A stretch of 64,000 nucleotides of DNA from positions 186,001 to 250,000 of the forward strand of contig NZ_BBWQ01000010.1 of the NCBI RefSeq assembly GCF_001463885.1, in the 5' to 3' direction. Made by a program: the position numbers and the translations under genes. Under the pieces are notes generated by a model. The model worked only from the letters and a program-made list of their open reading frames with translations, was not told the DNA's origin and did not search any database. This document shows, in pieces, positions 8,690 to 16,531 of this stretch (its first letter is position 1; the number at the start of each line of letters is the position of its first letter). Origin of the DNA: Aureimonas altamirensis (GTDB taxonomy: Bacteria; Pseudomonadota; Alphaproteobacteria; Rhizobiales; Rhizobiaceae).

Positions 8690-8923
8690 TCAGGCAGACT
8701 TCGCGGTCTTCGCGGGGGCCCGGCGCTTCTTTACCGGCGCGACGGCGACCGTCTTGGCTTCGACCGCCATGCGCGCTGCACGAAGGCGAGCGGTCTTCTC
8801 AAGCCTGCGCTTGGATTCGGAGTCGATGATCGCGCGCGCTGCACTGGTGGTCAGGTCGTGCTTGGATTCCGATTTGGAAAGCTTCGGCTTGAAGGCATCC
8901 TGTTCTGTGATCACATCGGCCAT
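8690..8923 (-). CDS. Small basic protein of unknown function
   Basis: 77-residue lysine/arginine/alanine-rich protein. The N-terminal half contains LSKSESKHDLTTSAARAIIDSESKRR, and the tail is very basic (VKKRRAPAKTAKSA), resembling nucleic-acid-binding extensions. The ATG at 8923 is chosen because GGAAGGAT precedes it; the frame upstream includes the hairpin that terminates zur. I recall similar short proteins in other Rhizobiales without assigned function. No domain can be named. Confidence 0.6.
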   Translation of the reverse strand: MADVITEQDAFKPKLSKSESKHDLTTSAARAIIDSESKRRLEKTARLRAARMAVEAKTVAVAPVKKRRAPAKTAKSA

Positions 8924-8942
8924 CGTCCGTATCCTTCCAATC

Positions 8943-8976
8943 GAAAAACAAAAAGGCCGGGCAAAGCCCGGCCTTT
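8943..8976 (-). terminator. Rho-independent terminator of the zur gene
   Basis: 11-bp stem AAAGGCCGGGC / GCCCGGCCTTT with an AAA loop. Read on the minus strand the stem is followed by TTTTTGTTTTT, a clear U-tract. It sits between the small basic gene and the Fur-family gene, in the sense of the latter. Confidence 0.85.
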
Positions 8977-9055
8977 GGAGGCGCCCGCCGCCCGATGGCG
9001 ACAAGCTGCGAGATTTCAACAATTTAAGTAGGGCGCGCCGCGCCTTTGGCAAGGG

Positions 9056-9463
9056 TCAGGACGCCTTCGCGGCGCAGTCCGCGCATCGGCCCCGAATTTC
9101 CACCGATACACCCTCAGCAACGAAGGCGTGGGTCCGGGCGATGCGCGAGGCCGCCGTGTCGATCGCCTCGTCCGCCGCCTCGATCACCTTCTGGCACTCG
9201 GTGCAGACAAGGAAAACGACCGCATGATCGTGGCTTCCGTGGCCATGATGGGTACAGGCCATAAAGGCATTCTGGCTGTCCAGCTTGTGCACGAGATGCC
9301 GGTCGCCCAGCGCCCGCAGGGCGCGATAGATCTGCAGCGGCGCCTTCAGCCCTTCCGGACGCAGCCTGTCGAGAAGCTGATAGGCGGTCATCGGCGCGTG
9401 GTCGCCCCGCAGTGCATCGAGCACCAGCTTTTCGTTGCGGGTCAACTTTGCGGCTTTGGACAT
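9056..9463 (-). CDS. zur: Zur-type Fur-family zinc regulator
   Basis: 135-residue Fur-superfamily repressor. The winged helix lies in the first 75 residues (TAYQLLDRLRPEGLKAPLQIYRALRAL). A His-rich regulatory region THHGHGSHDH is followed by LVCTECQ, and the C-terminus has GRCADC; the two CxxC pairs form the structural zinc site. ESINAF-like LDSQNAFMAC and the overall pattern match rhizobial Zur better than Fur, Irr or Mur. ATG at 9463 begins MSKAAKLTRNEK; the frame upstream extends into the aldolase terminator. It probably represses zinc-uptake genes elsewhere. The transporter at 59-62.7 kb looks manganese-type, so it is not an obvious target. Confidence 0.82.
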   Translation of the reverse strand: MSKAAKLTRNEKLVLDALRGDHAPMTAYQLLDRLRPEGLKAPLQIYRALRALGDRHLVHKLDSQNAFMACTHHGHGSHDHAVVFLVCTECQKVIEAADEAIDTAASRIARTHAFVAEGVSVEIRGRCADCAAKAS

Positions 9464-9501
9464 GCCCTGTCGATCTGCTTCATGAAGGAGGGAAGACGAA
9501 A

Positions 9502-9521
9502 GGCCGGCCTTTCGGCCGGCC
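9502..9521 (-). terminator. Hairpin after the class I aldolase gene
   Basis: Repeated GGCCGGCC separated by TTTC forms an 8-bp stem; on the minus strand it is followed by TTTC. It lies between the aldolase stop and zur. Confidence 0.5.
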
Positions 9522-9557
9522 CCCAATACCTAGTCACCCCTGCGCCACAGCGCAATG

Positions 9558-10469
9558 TCAGGCGTAAAGGTCCATGACCTTGTTCAGCAGCGCCAGGGCT
9601 TCTGCCTTCGGGCGCTGGAAGGAATTGCGCCCGATGATGGAGCCATTGCCGCCGCCGTCGCGAATGGACTGCACCTCGCCCAGAAGCTCGTCTTCGTTCT
9701 TGGCCGCGCCACCGGAGAAGACGACGATGCGCTTGCCCGCGAAGGAAGACTGCATGATATGGCGGACGCGGTCGGCGCCCGTTGCGCGCGGAATCTCGTT
9801 CTTCTCGTAGGTCGGCTTCGCATCCTTGAGGTCGACGAAATCGGTCGGCAGCTTGACCTTGATGATGGTGGCCCCCATCAACGCCGCCATGTGGGCGGCA
9901 TAGGCGATGATATCGAGGGCTGTCTCGCCTTCCTTGGATACCTTGCCGCCGCGCGGATAGGACCAGACGACCGTCATGAGGCCGCGCGACTTGGCCTTCA
10001 AGGTGATCTCGCGCAGCTCTTCCATCATGTCGTAGGATGCGTCCGCACCCGGATAGATGGTGAAGCCGACGCCCACGCAACCGAGGCGCAGCGCGTCTTC
10101 GACGGTACCGGTCAGGGCCTGGTCCTGCGCGTTGACGAGCGAGTTGCCGCTGTTGAGCTTCAGGATCAACGGCACTTCGCCGGCGAAGGTATCGGCGCCC
10201 TGCTCGAGAAGGCCGAGCGGCGCGGCATAGCCCGAAACCCCGGACTCGATCGCCAGTTCATACAGATAATGCGGGTCGTAGGCGGCCGGATTGGGCGCGA
10301 AGCTGCGGGCCGGACCGTGCTCGAACCCCTGGTCCACCGGAAGGATGACGACGCGTCCGGTGCCGGCCAGCCGGCCATGCATCAGAAGACGCGACAGATT
10401 GCTCTTGAGACCGGGTGTCTCTCCTTCATACCAGGACAGGATCTTGCGAACGGTGTCGGTTCTCAGCAT
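9558..10469 (-). CDS. Class I fructose-bisphosphate aldolase (DhnA/FbaB type)
   Basis: Cleaves fructose-1,6-bisphosphate to dihydroxyacetone phosphate and glyceraldehyde-3-phosphate through a Schiff base. 303 residues of the archaeal/bacterial DhnA family: VVILPVDQGFEHGPARSF, LKLNSGNSL, VGVGFTIYPGA, the lysine-bearing IIKVKLPT, and phosphate-binding FSGGAAKNEDELL and GSIIGRNSFQRP. The class II enzyme encoded in the cbb operon is unrelated in fold. Monocistronic, with a hairpin after the stop. Confidence 0.92.
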   Translation of the reverse strand: MLRTDTVRKILSWYEGETPGLKSNLSRLLMHGRLAGTGRVVILPVDQGFEHGPARSFAPNPAAYDPHYLYELAIESGVSGYAAPLGLLEQGADTFAGEVPLILKLNSGNSLVNAQDQALTGTVEDALRLGCVGVGFTIYPGADASYDMMEELREITLKAKSRGLMTVVWSYPRGGKVSKEGETALDIIAYAAHMAALMGATIIKVKLPTDFVDLKDAKPTYEKNEIPRATGADRVRHIMQSSFAGKRIVVFSGGAAKNEDELLGEVQSIRDGGGNGSIIGRNSFQRPKAEALALLNKVMDLYA

Positions 10470-10609
10470 GGTGCCTCCGGGATCTGCGCAACCCGACTGT
10501 ATGGTTGCTGCTTACATTCGGGATGATCTTCTGCGGCGCAAAATAGCCGGCGTAAAGACGCCCGTGAGGCCAATCCAAATTAAAATCGTTTGAAAATCGT
10601 CTTGCCCTC

Positions 10610-11071
10610 TCAAAGTGGGAGTGGGCCGTCATTCTTGACTTCTTCCATGACCGCATAGGTGCGTGTTTCCCGGACACCGGGAAGCGCCAGGACGATTTCT
10701 CCAAGGAACCGTCTGTATGCCGCCATGTCCGACAGGCGCGTCTTGATGAGATAGTCGAAGCCGCCGGCCACCATGTAGCATTCGAGGATTTCCGGCGTGC
10801 GCCGCGCCGCCTTGGCGAAGCGGTCGAAGACGTCCGGCGTCGTCGTATCCAGGATGACCTCCACGAAGACCAGCAGGCCGAAGCCCAGCTTCTGCGGGTC
10901 GAGCCGGGCCGAGAACCCCGTGATGTAACCTTCCTTCTGAAGCCGCTTGAGCCTTTCTCCCAGGGATGACGGCGCAAGGCCGATACGGCTGGCAAGCTCT
11001 GCATTGGTGATGCGGCCATCGGCCTGCAGGGCACGCAGGATGCGCCTGTCCGTTCTGTCGAGTTCGTTCAT
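10610..11071 (-). CDS. Lrp/AsnC-family transcriptional regulator
   Basis: 153-residue regulator. The N-terminal helix-turn-helix is DRTDRRILRALQADGRITNAELASRIGLAPSSLGERLKRLQKEGYI; the C-terminal RAM ligand-binding domain includes VILDTTTPDVFDRF and YMVAGGFDYLIKT. ATG at 11071 is used rather than the GTG at 11089, as it gives the usual MNELDRTDRR opening. It is transcribed divergently from the FUSC transporter with a 62-bp gap, so it may control that gene and itself. Ligand unknown, probably an amino acid. Confidence 0.88.
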   Translation of the reverse strand: MNELDRTDRRILRALQADGRITNAELASRIGLAPSSLGERLKRLQKEGYITGFSARLDPQKLGFGLLVFVEVILDTTTPDVFDRFAKAARRTPEILECYMVAGGFDYLIKTRLSDMAAYRRFLGEIVLALPGVRETRTYAVMEEVKNDGPLPL

Positions 11072-11133
11072 CCCGGTTGCCGCCCGCACTGCCGCTCACA
11101 CATAATGACCCGACCGGTCTACACACACGGCCC

Positions 11134-13110
11134 ATGAGCATAAAGAGCACCTTTTCGAAAGAACGCGACACGGCCGGCCTGCGGCAGCGGTTCCTGGCAT
11201 CCGATCCGGGCCTCGTCCGGCTGCGGCTGGGCAGCCGTGTGCTTCTGACCGTCGCTCTGGTGGCCGGCATCCTTGCCCTTGCCCATCCGTGGATCGCCTT
11301 TCCGCCGTCGGCCTACGGCATGGCGATGGTGACCGCCATACAGGGCGCCGTTGCCATCAAGGATACGACGCCGCTGGCCAGGGCCGTCACGCGGGCCTAT
11401 GCGGTGGCGGCGGCCTATGCGACCGTTCTGGCCATCGTACTGTTGAACGGCCAGACCGTCGCCGTCAGCACGCTGTTTCTCGTCGTCATCTTCGTCTCGG
11501 TCTACGCACGGCGCTTCGGCCTGCGCTGGCAGGCCGTCGGCATGTTCACCTTCATGTGCTTCGTCATCGCCGCCTATCTGCATCCGCAACCGGACGACCT
11601 CCCGGGAATCGCGGTGTCGCTGGTGTTGTCGTCGGTCGTCGCGCATCTGACCCGCAACTTCCTGCTGCCCGACCGGCCGGCGGAAGATTTCCAGCGGGGG
11701 CTGGAGGCGGTGGACGAGATCGTCGGGCGGCTGGCCGGGCGCATACGGCGGGCTGCCCGCAACGGGTGGTCGCCGGCGAGCCGGCAGGAGGCGCTGGAGA
11801 TGGAGCGCCGCGCCAAGGACGCCATCCTGATCTGCGAGGGCTACCTGCCGATAGAGGCCGAGGCCGGCGACCTGTCGGGCGGGCGGGCGGCCGCCCTTGC
11901 CAACGATCTGTTCGATCTTCACCTCGCACTGGAAAGCGCCCTCGGAAGCGCCCTCGCCATGCCCGCACAGGGTTCCGGCAAGCTGCCCGAGGGGGTCGCC
12001 GGGCGGCTCGATGTCCTGGCCAAGGCCCGGCGCGAGGTACGCCGCAGCGCCGCGGCAACTCCGGCGACGGCCTTCGTCTCCGGCGGCGGCGGCACGGCGG
12101 CCCCGAACCGCGTGGCCAAGAGCGGCCCGGGCCGGAAACGGCTTCTTGAGGACCCGTTCTTCCGGCAGGCACTGCAGGTCACGCTTGCATCGGCCATCGC
12201 CATGACCGGCGGCATCTTCCTGTCTCCGGATCGCTGGTTCTGGGCGGTGCTGACGGCGTTTCTGGTCTTCACCAATACCCAGTCCCGGGGCGAAACCGCG
12301 ATCCGCGGGTTGGAGCGCGCCGCCGGCACGGCCCTTGGCATCGTGGTGGGAATGGGGATGGCGGTGCTGGTATCCGGCGCGCTGTGGCCCACCATCCTCG
12401 TCGTGGCGATCAGCGTCTTCCTGGCGTTCTACCTGCTGACGCTGTCCTACAGCGCGATGACGTTCTTCATGACCGTGGCCATCTCGCTCGTCTACGGGCT
12501 GATCGGCACCTTCACGCCCGAGCTTCTGGTCCTGCGGCTGGAAGAGACGGTCATCGGCGCCACGGCCGGCATCTTCGTGTCTTTCTTCGTGCTGCCGCGC
12601 AGCACCTCCAGCCAGACGCGACAGGCGGTAGACCGGTTCATGCAGGCGCTGGACCAACTGCTGGAGACGGCCGCCGCCCTGGAGCCGGGCGACAACGATG
12701 CACGGTTGCTGGTGCGTGCCCGCCAGTTGGACAGGGCCCATGCCGATATCCGCAACGCCGTCGGACCGCTGCAGAGCGCGTGGACGTTCGGCGCCGGGCA
12801 GGTCGGCCTGCGGCGCGCCCTGATGCGGCTGAACGCCATCGTGCACGCCGCCCACGTGCTGGTGCGCCGTTTTGCCGCGACGCCTCCGACAGAGGGTGAA
12901 CGAGAGCGCCTTTTGGCCATGCGCACCCAGATCGCGGCCCTGGCGCAGCATGGTCGCAACTTCTTCGGGCGCAGCGAAGTGGCCGAGATGCCGGATGCGC
13001 AAGACGCAGATGCAGGCGGCTCCAGCGAAAGCGTGGAGATGGCCCTGCGGTCGATCGCCCATGTCCTGGCGCAGGCCGACCCGGAAAGGCAGGCGCGCGC
13101 CCGCACTTGA
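11134..13110 (+). CDS. FUSC-family inner-membrane efflux protein
   Basis: 658-residue membrane protein with two hydrophobic blocks of about five to six helices (roughly residues 25-150 and 350-480) separated and followed by soluble, Arg/Ala-rich helical regions. This is the architecture of FUSC/YccS/AaeB proteins (fusaric acid resistance, aromatic acid export). The second block contains FLSPDRWFWAVLTAFLVFTNTQSRGET, the FUSC core signature. ATG at 11134 is selected over an earlier in-frame start that would overlap the lrp promoter. Substrate unknown; the partner membrane-fusion protein is not adjacent. Confidence 0.82.
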   Translation: MSIKSTFSKERDTAGLRQRFLASDPGLVRLRLGSRVLLTVALVAGILALAHPWIAFPPSAYGMAMVTAIQGAVAIKDTTPLARAVTRAYAVAAAYATVLAIVLLNGQTVAVSTLFLVVIFVSVYARRFGLRWQAVGMFTFMCFVIAAYLHPQPDDLPGIAVSLVLSSVVAHLTRNFLLPDRPAEDFQRGLEAVDEIVGRLAGRIRRAARNGWSPASRQEALEMERRAKDAILICEGYLPIEAEAGDLSGGRAAALANDLFDLHLALESALGSALAMPAQGSGKLPEGVAGRLDVLAKARREVRRSAAATPATAFVSGGGGTAAPNRVAKSGPGRKRLLEDPFFRQALQVTLASAIAMTGGIFLSPDRWFWAVLTAFLVFTNTQSRGETAIRGLERAAGTALGIVVGMGMAVLVSGALWPTILVVAISVFLAFYLLTLSYSAMTFFMTVAISLVYGLIGTFTPELLVLRLEETVIGATAGIFVSFFVLPRSTSSQTRQAVDRFMQALDQLLETAAALEPGDNDARLLVRARQLDRAHADIRNAVGPLQSAWTFGAGQVGLRRALMRLNAIVHAAHVLVRRFAATPPTEGERERLLAMRTQIAALAQHGRNFFGRSEVAEMPDAQDADAGGSSESVEMALRSIAHVLAQADPERQARART

Positions 13111-13194
13111 CGTCCGTCGGCGTCCTGGTGGCTAATGCTGCGGCAAGGGCGCCGTCTCCACCGTCCGTAATCGGACGCCGTCGAAGGTGCGCCC

Positions 13195-13707
13195 ATGTCA
13201 CTCCGCTCTGTCGCCCTCCCCCTTCTGCTGGTTGCCCTCGGCGCCACCGAGGCAACCGCCGAACCGCGTCTGGCCGTGATGCCGTTCGATTATGTCGATA
13301 CGTCCGGCGAGCCCACCGACCAGAGCGCCGACCATGAAAGGCGCATGGGCCTGTTCCGCGAAACGCTGCAGGGCGCGCTCGGCGCCGAAGGCAAGGTCGA
13401 TGCGGTGGAACTGCCGTGCACCCAAAGCGGCTGCACGCCGGCGAACTCACGCCCGCTCGACCTGCTCGACTCGGCACGCAGCGTATCGGCGGATTTCATC
13501 GTGCTCGGCGCCGTCCAGAAGATGAGCACGCTGATTTCCACAGGCTGGGTCAACGTGATCGATGTCAGCAGCGGGCAACTTGCGCTGGCGCGCAAACTGT
13601 CGTTCCGGGGCGATAATGACGAGGCTTTCCGGCGTGCTGCGGGCTTTGCAGCCGACGACATCGTGCGCAACCTTCCGGCCGTCGCGGCCTCCGGAGAGGC
13701 CAAATAA
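13195..13707 (+). CDS. DUF2380-family periplasmic protein
   Basis: 170-residue protein with a signal peptide (SVALPLLLVALGATEATA). The mature part begins PRLAVMPFDYVDTSGEPTDQSADHE and includes a conserved CTQSGC pair and FIVLGAVQKMSTLISTGWVNVIDV. These features match the DUF2380 family, which has a CsgG/penicillin-binding-activator-like outline but no assigned function. It stands alone between the FUSC gene and rpsU on the same strand. Confidence 0.65.
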   Translation: MSLRSVALPLLLVALGATEATAEPRLAVMPFDYVDTSGEPTDQSADHERRMGLFRETLQGALGAEGKVDAVELPCTQSGCTPANSRPLDLLDSARSVSADFIVLGAVQKMSTLISTGWVNVIDVSSGQLALARKLSFRGDNDEAFRRAAGFAADDIVRNLPAVAASGEAK

Positions 13708-13764
13708 AGCGGGCTCGCCCATCTCGACAAGGCGGGGCCCATCTGATATCTGAAGCGCAATTCT

Positions 13765-13845
13765 GTGGAAGAGGTTCTCTTCCGCGAGGGTTTCTGCGTT
13801 TGCATGAGGCCCTCTCCGCTCAACGAACAATGAAACGGAACACTC
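13765..13845 (+). promoter_or_regulatory. Structured 5' leader of rpsU
   Basis: The 140 bases before rpsU hold two stacked stems: GTGGAAGAG / CTCTTCCGC (13765-13773 with 13777-13785, one G-U) and GAGGG / CCCTC (13786-13790 with 13810-13814). They end about 30 nt before the GTG start, in a position where a ribosomal-protein autoregulatory leader could sit. The GTG has no obvious Shine-Dalgarno close by. No known RNA family recognised. Confidence 0.35.
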
Positions 13846-14079
13846 GTGCAGGTACTCGTTCGCGATAACAATGTCGATCAGGCTCTCCGCGCTCTCAAGA
13901 AGAAGATGCAGCGTGAAGGCATCTTCCGTGAAATGAAGATGCGCAACTTCTACGAGAAGCCGTCGGAAAAGCGTGCGCGTGAAAAGGCCGAGGCCGTCCG
14001 TCGCGCCCGCAAGCTGGCGCGCAAGCGCGCACAGCGCGAGGGCCTGGTTGCCGGCGGCCGCACGACGGCGGCTCGCTGA
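13846..14079 (+). CDS. rpsU: 30S ribosomal protein S21
   Basis: 77-residue S21, a late small-subunit protein that helps mRNA binding. The start [25 protein letters not shown] (GTG read as Met) and [21 protein letters not shown] are diagnostic. The Arg/Lys-rich C-terminal extension ([13 protein letters not shown]) is of alphaproteobacterial type. It is followed by a strong terminator. Monocistronic. Confidence 0.97.
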   Translation: MQVLVRDNNVDQALRALKKKMQREGIFREMKMRNFYEKPSEKRAREKAEAVRRARKLARKRAQREGLVAGGRTTAAR

Positions 14080-14113
14080 TCCGGCTGTCGACTGGCCAGT
14101 ACATGTTTGCAAC

Positions 14114-14148
14114 GGGCGGCGAGGTTTTTGACCTTGCCGCCCTTTTTG
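14114..14148 (+). terminator. Rho-independent terminator of rpsU
   Basis: 12-bp stem GGGCGGCGAGGT / ACCTTGCCGCCC (one G-U pair), loop TTTTG, followed by TTTTTG. A classical intrinsic terminator in the plus-strand sense. Confidence 0.9.
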
Positions 14149-14295
14149 TATGGCTTCGCCGTATTTTCGCCTCGTCACATCCTTTCCAGTGCAATCCCCT
14201 CGCGTAAATTGAGTGGGCGGGCCGTGGAGGCGGCAGCCTGGAGGCTCCGGGCGTCGATGCAACGAATTACGGCCATCACGACCGGGGGAAGATTC

Positions 14296-15144
14296 ATGGT
14301 CCTTACGACGCGCCAGTCCTATCGCATACTCGCGGCCATCACCGCAGCCCTGCTCCTGTCGGCCTGCCAGAGCGCCAATCCGATCCAGGCGATCAACCTT
14401 AACCAGGCGCAGGGCTCGTCGGAGAACATCTCTTCGCTGACGGCGGCGATCAACTCCAACCCGCAGAACCCGGAAACCTACAATGTCCGGGGTACGGCCT
14501 ATGGGCAGGCGGGCGAGTATGGCCGCGCGATCGGCGATTTCACCCAGGCCATCCAGATCGACCCGAACTACTATCAGGCCTACGCCAACCGCGCGCTCGT
14601 CTATCGCCAGCAGGGCAAGCTGACGGAGGCGGTGCAGGATTACGGCCGCGCCGTGCAGATCAACCCCAGCTATGACAGCGCCTATATCGGGCGTGGCAAT
14701 ATCTACCGGGTGGCCGGCCGCAACCGCGAGGCGCTGGCCGATTTCCAGCGCGCCATCGACCTCAGCACGACGGACCCCCGCGCCTACCACAATCGCGGCC
14801 TGCTCTATCAGATCGACGGGCAGCACCGTTTGGCCATCGAGGACTTCTCCACCGCCATCTCGATGGAGGCGAACTCGCCGGAGCCCTATTCGGCGCGCGC
14901 CATCTCCTATCTTGCCCTGCAGAATGTCGACGACGCGCGCGACGACATCAACCGCGCCCTGCAACTGGACGGCAACCGTGCAGAGTTCTGGGTAACGCAG
15001 GGCCTGGTTCTGGAAGCGGCCGGCGAGTCCGGCAAAGCCTATCGCGCCTTCTCGCGCGGGGCGCAGTTGGACCCGAAGTACCAGCCCGCGCGCGACGGCA
15101 TGTCGCGCACGCAAAGCGGTGCCGCAGGCAACACGCAGGCCTGA
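14296..15144 (+). CDS. TPR-repeat lipoprotein
   Basis: 282-residue predicted lipoprotein. The signal peptide ends in a lipobox LLLSACQS. Six or so tetratricopeptide repeats follow, e.g. PETYNVRGTAYGQAGEYGRAI, YYQAYANRALVYRQQGKLTEA and PRAYHNRGLLYQIDGQHRLAI. Similar rhizobial proteins (NlpI-like) scaffold envelope complexes, but the role here is only inferred. ATG at 14296 is set by GGGGGAAG upstream and by the need for a clean signal peptide; longer frames run through the rpsU terminator. Confidence 0.82.
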   Translation: MVLTTRQSYRILAAITAALLLSACQSANPIQAINLNQAQGSSENISSLTAAINSNPQNPETYNVRGTAYGQAGEYGRAIGDFTQAIQIDPNYYQAYANRALVYRQQGKLTEAVQDYGRAVQINPSYDSAYIGRGNIYRVAGRNREALADFQRAIDLSTTDPRAYHNRGLLYQIDGQHRLAIEDFSTAISMEANSPEPYSARAISYLALQNVDDARDDINRALQLDGNRAEFWVTQGLVLEAAGESGKAYRAFSRGAQLDPKYQPARDGMSRTQSGAAGNTQA

Positions 15145-15165
15145 CACGCCTCTATCACCTTGCTT

Positions 15166-15202
15166 CGGCGCGCCAACCGGGACACAACCGCTTGGTGCGC
15201 CG
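15166..15202. repeat. Inverted repeat upstream of the sugar isomerase
   Basis: CGGCGCGCCA at 15166 pairs with TGGTGCGCCG at 15193 (9 of 10 matched). It lies between the TPR lipoprotein and the AGE-family gene and could be a terminator without a T-run or an operator. Confidence 0.3.
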
Positions 15203-15229
15203 CGATCCTTCCGCGGCCGGGAGGATTTC

Positions 15230-16480
15230 ATGACGCTTTCCATCATCGGCACGGATGACGCCGCGCCCCTTGGACAACCCTTGCTCTTTTCGACAGCGCA
15301 TCGAGAGGCGCTGCTGCGCGATGCGGACAGGCAGCTTCGCTTCTTCGCCGGCAGCCTGAGGCCGCAGGGCGGCTTCTTCGCCCTCGGCCGCGATGGCGCC
15401 CCCCTGCCCGACACCGAACAGGAACTGCATACGGCGACGCGCCTTGTGCATGCCTACAGCCTCGGCATGGCCATCGGCTTCAAGGGTGCCGAAGAGATGG
15501 TGGACCACGGGATGGACTTCATCCTGACGGCGCACCGCGACTCTGTCGATGGCGGCTATTTTTGGAGCGTCGACGACGATGGTCCCGTGCGGTCCGAGAA
15601 GCTGGCCTATGGCCATGCCTTCGTTCTGCTCGCCTCGGCCAGTGCCATGCAAGCCGGGCATCCGGATGCCGCCGGGCTGATGGCCGACGTTCTGTCGATC
15701 ATCGAAAAGCACTTCTGGGAGCCGGGGCTGGAGCGCGCGCGCGACGAGTTGAACCGGGACTTCTCACCCTTTTCCACCTATCGCGGCATGAACGCCAACA
15801 TGCATCTTTCGGAAGCGCTGATGGCGGCCTTCGAAGCCACCGAGGATCGGCGCTTCCTGCACATGGCCGGCAGCATCCTCGGCTTCTTCACCCTCAGCAT
15901 GGCGCCTGCCAACAACTGGCGTATCCCCGAGCACTATCACGCGGACTGGACGCCCGACCCCGACTATTCCGGCGATCCGATGTTCCGGCCACCCGGCACC
16001 ACGCCCGGCCATTCGCTGGAATTCGCGCGGCTGCTCCTGCAGTACTGGGACCTGTCGGGACGCGAAGACGAGCGCCTGCCGGCCGCCGCGCGCAGCCTCG
16101 TCGACCGCGCGCTGTCGGATGGCTGGAACGAAAAGCTGGGCGGCCTTGCCTATACGATGGACGCGCAAGGCCAGGTGGCCATCGGCAAACGCCTCTGGTG
16201 GCCGGTGACGGAGGGTATCGGCGCCCTGGCCAGCCTGATCAAGCTGACGCCAACCGAGTCGGACGAGATGTGGTATCGCCGCCTCTGGTCCTTTTCGGAG
16301 GAGACGCTGATCGACCATGCCTATGGCGGCTGGTATCCGGAACTGGACGATGAAGGCAAGCCGACCGATGGCACCTTCAAGGGGAAGCCGGATCTGTATC
16401 ACTCGCTGCAGGCGACGCTGTACCCGCTGGTCGACGGGATATCGCGCCAGCGGCAAGGGCTGCTTCGGCTCGCCGTTTAG
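15230..16480 (+). CDS. AGE-family aldose-ketose isomerase (YihS/mannose isomerase-like)
   Basis: 416-residue (alpha/alpha)6-barrel sugar isomerase of the N-acylglucosamine 2-epimerase family. Segments: RLVHAYSLGMAIGFKGAEEMVDHGMDFI, YGHAFVLLASASAM, MNANMHLSEALMAAFEAT, PGHSLEFARLLL and RLWWPVTEGIGALASL; the conserved His residues of MNxxMHxxE and PGHxxE are the expected catalytic ones. Length and motifs resemble YihS and rhizobial D-mannose isomerases, so mannose/fructose or sulfoquinovose interconversion is likely. ATG at 15230 follows GGGAGGAT. Confidence 0.82.
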   Translation: MTLSIIGTDDAAPLGQPLLFSTAHREALLRDADRQLRFFAGSLRPQGGFFALGRDGAPLPDTEQELHTATRLVHAYSLGMAIGFKGAEEMVDHGMDFILTAHRDSVDGGYFWSVDDDGPVRSEKLAYGHAFVLLASASAMQAGHPDAAGLMADVLSIIEKHFWEPGLERARDELNRDFSPFSTYRGMNANMHLSEALMAAFEATEDRRFLHMAGSILGFFTLSMAPANNWRIPEHYHADWTPDPDYSGDPMFRPPGTTPGHSLEFARLLLQYWDLSGREDERLPAAARSLVDRALSDGWNEKLGGLAYTMDAQGQVAIGKRLWWPVTEGIGALASLIKLTPTESDEMWYRRLWSFSEETLIDHAYGGWYPELDDEGKPTDGTFKGKPDLYHSLQATLYPLVDGISRQRQGLLRLAV

Positions 16481-16497
16481 CCTGATATTCGATACAA

Positions 16498-16519
16498 GGC
16501 GGAGGCTGGCGCCTCCGCC
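16498..16519. terminator. Hairpin between isomerase and pntB
   Basis: 9-bp stem GGCGGAGGC / GCCTCCGCC with a TGGC loop, between two convergent genes. No T-run on either side. Confidence 0.6.
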
Positions 16520-16531
16520 CGGCAAGGGCCT

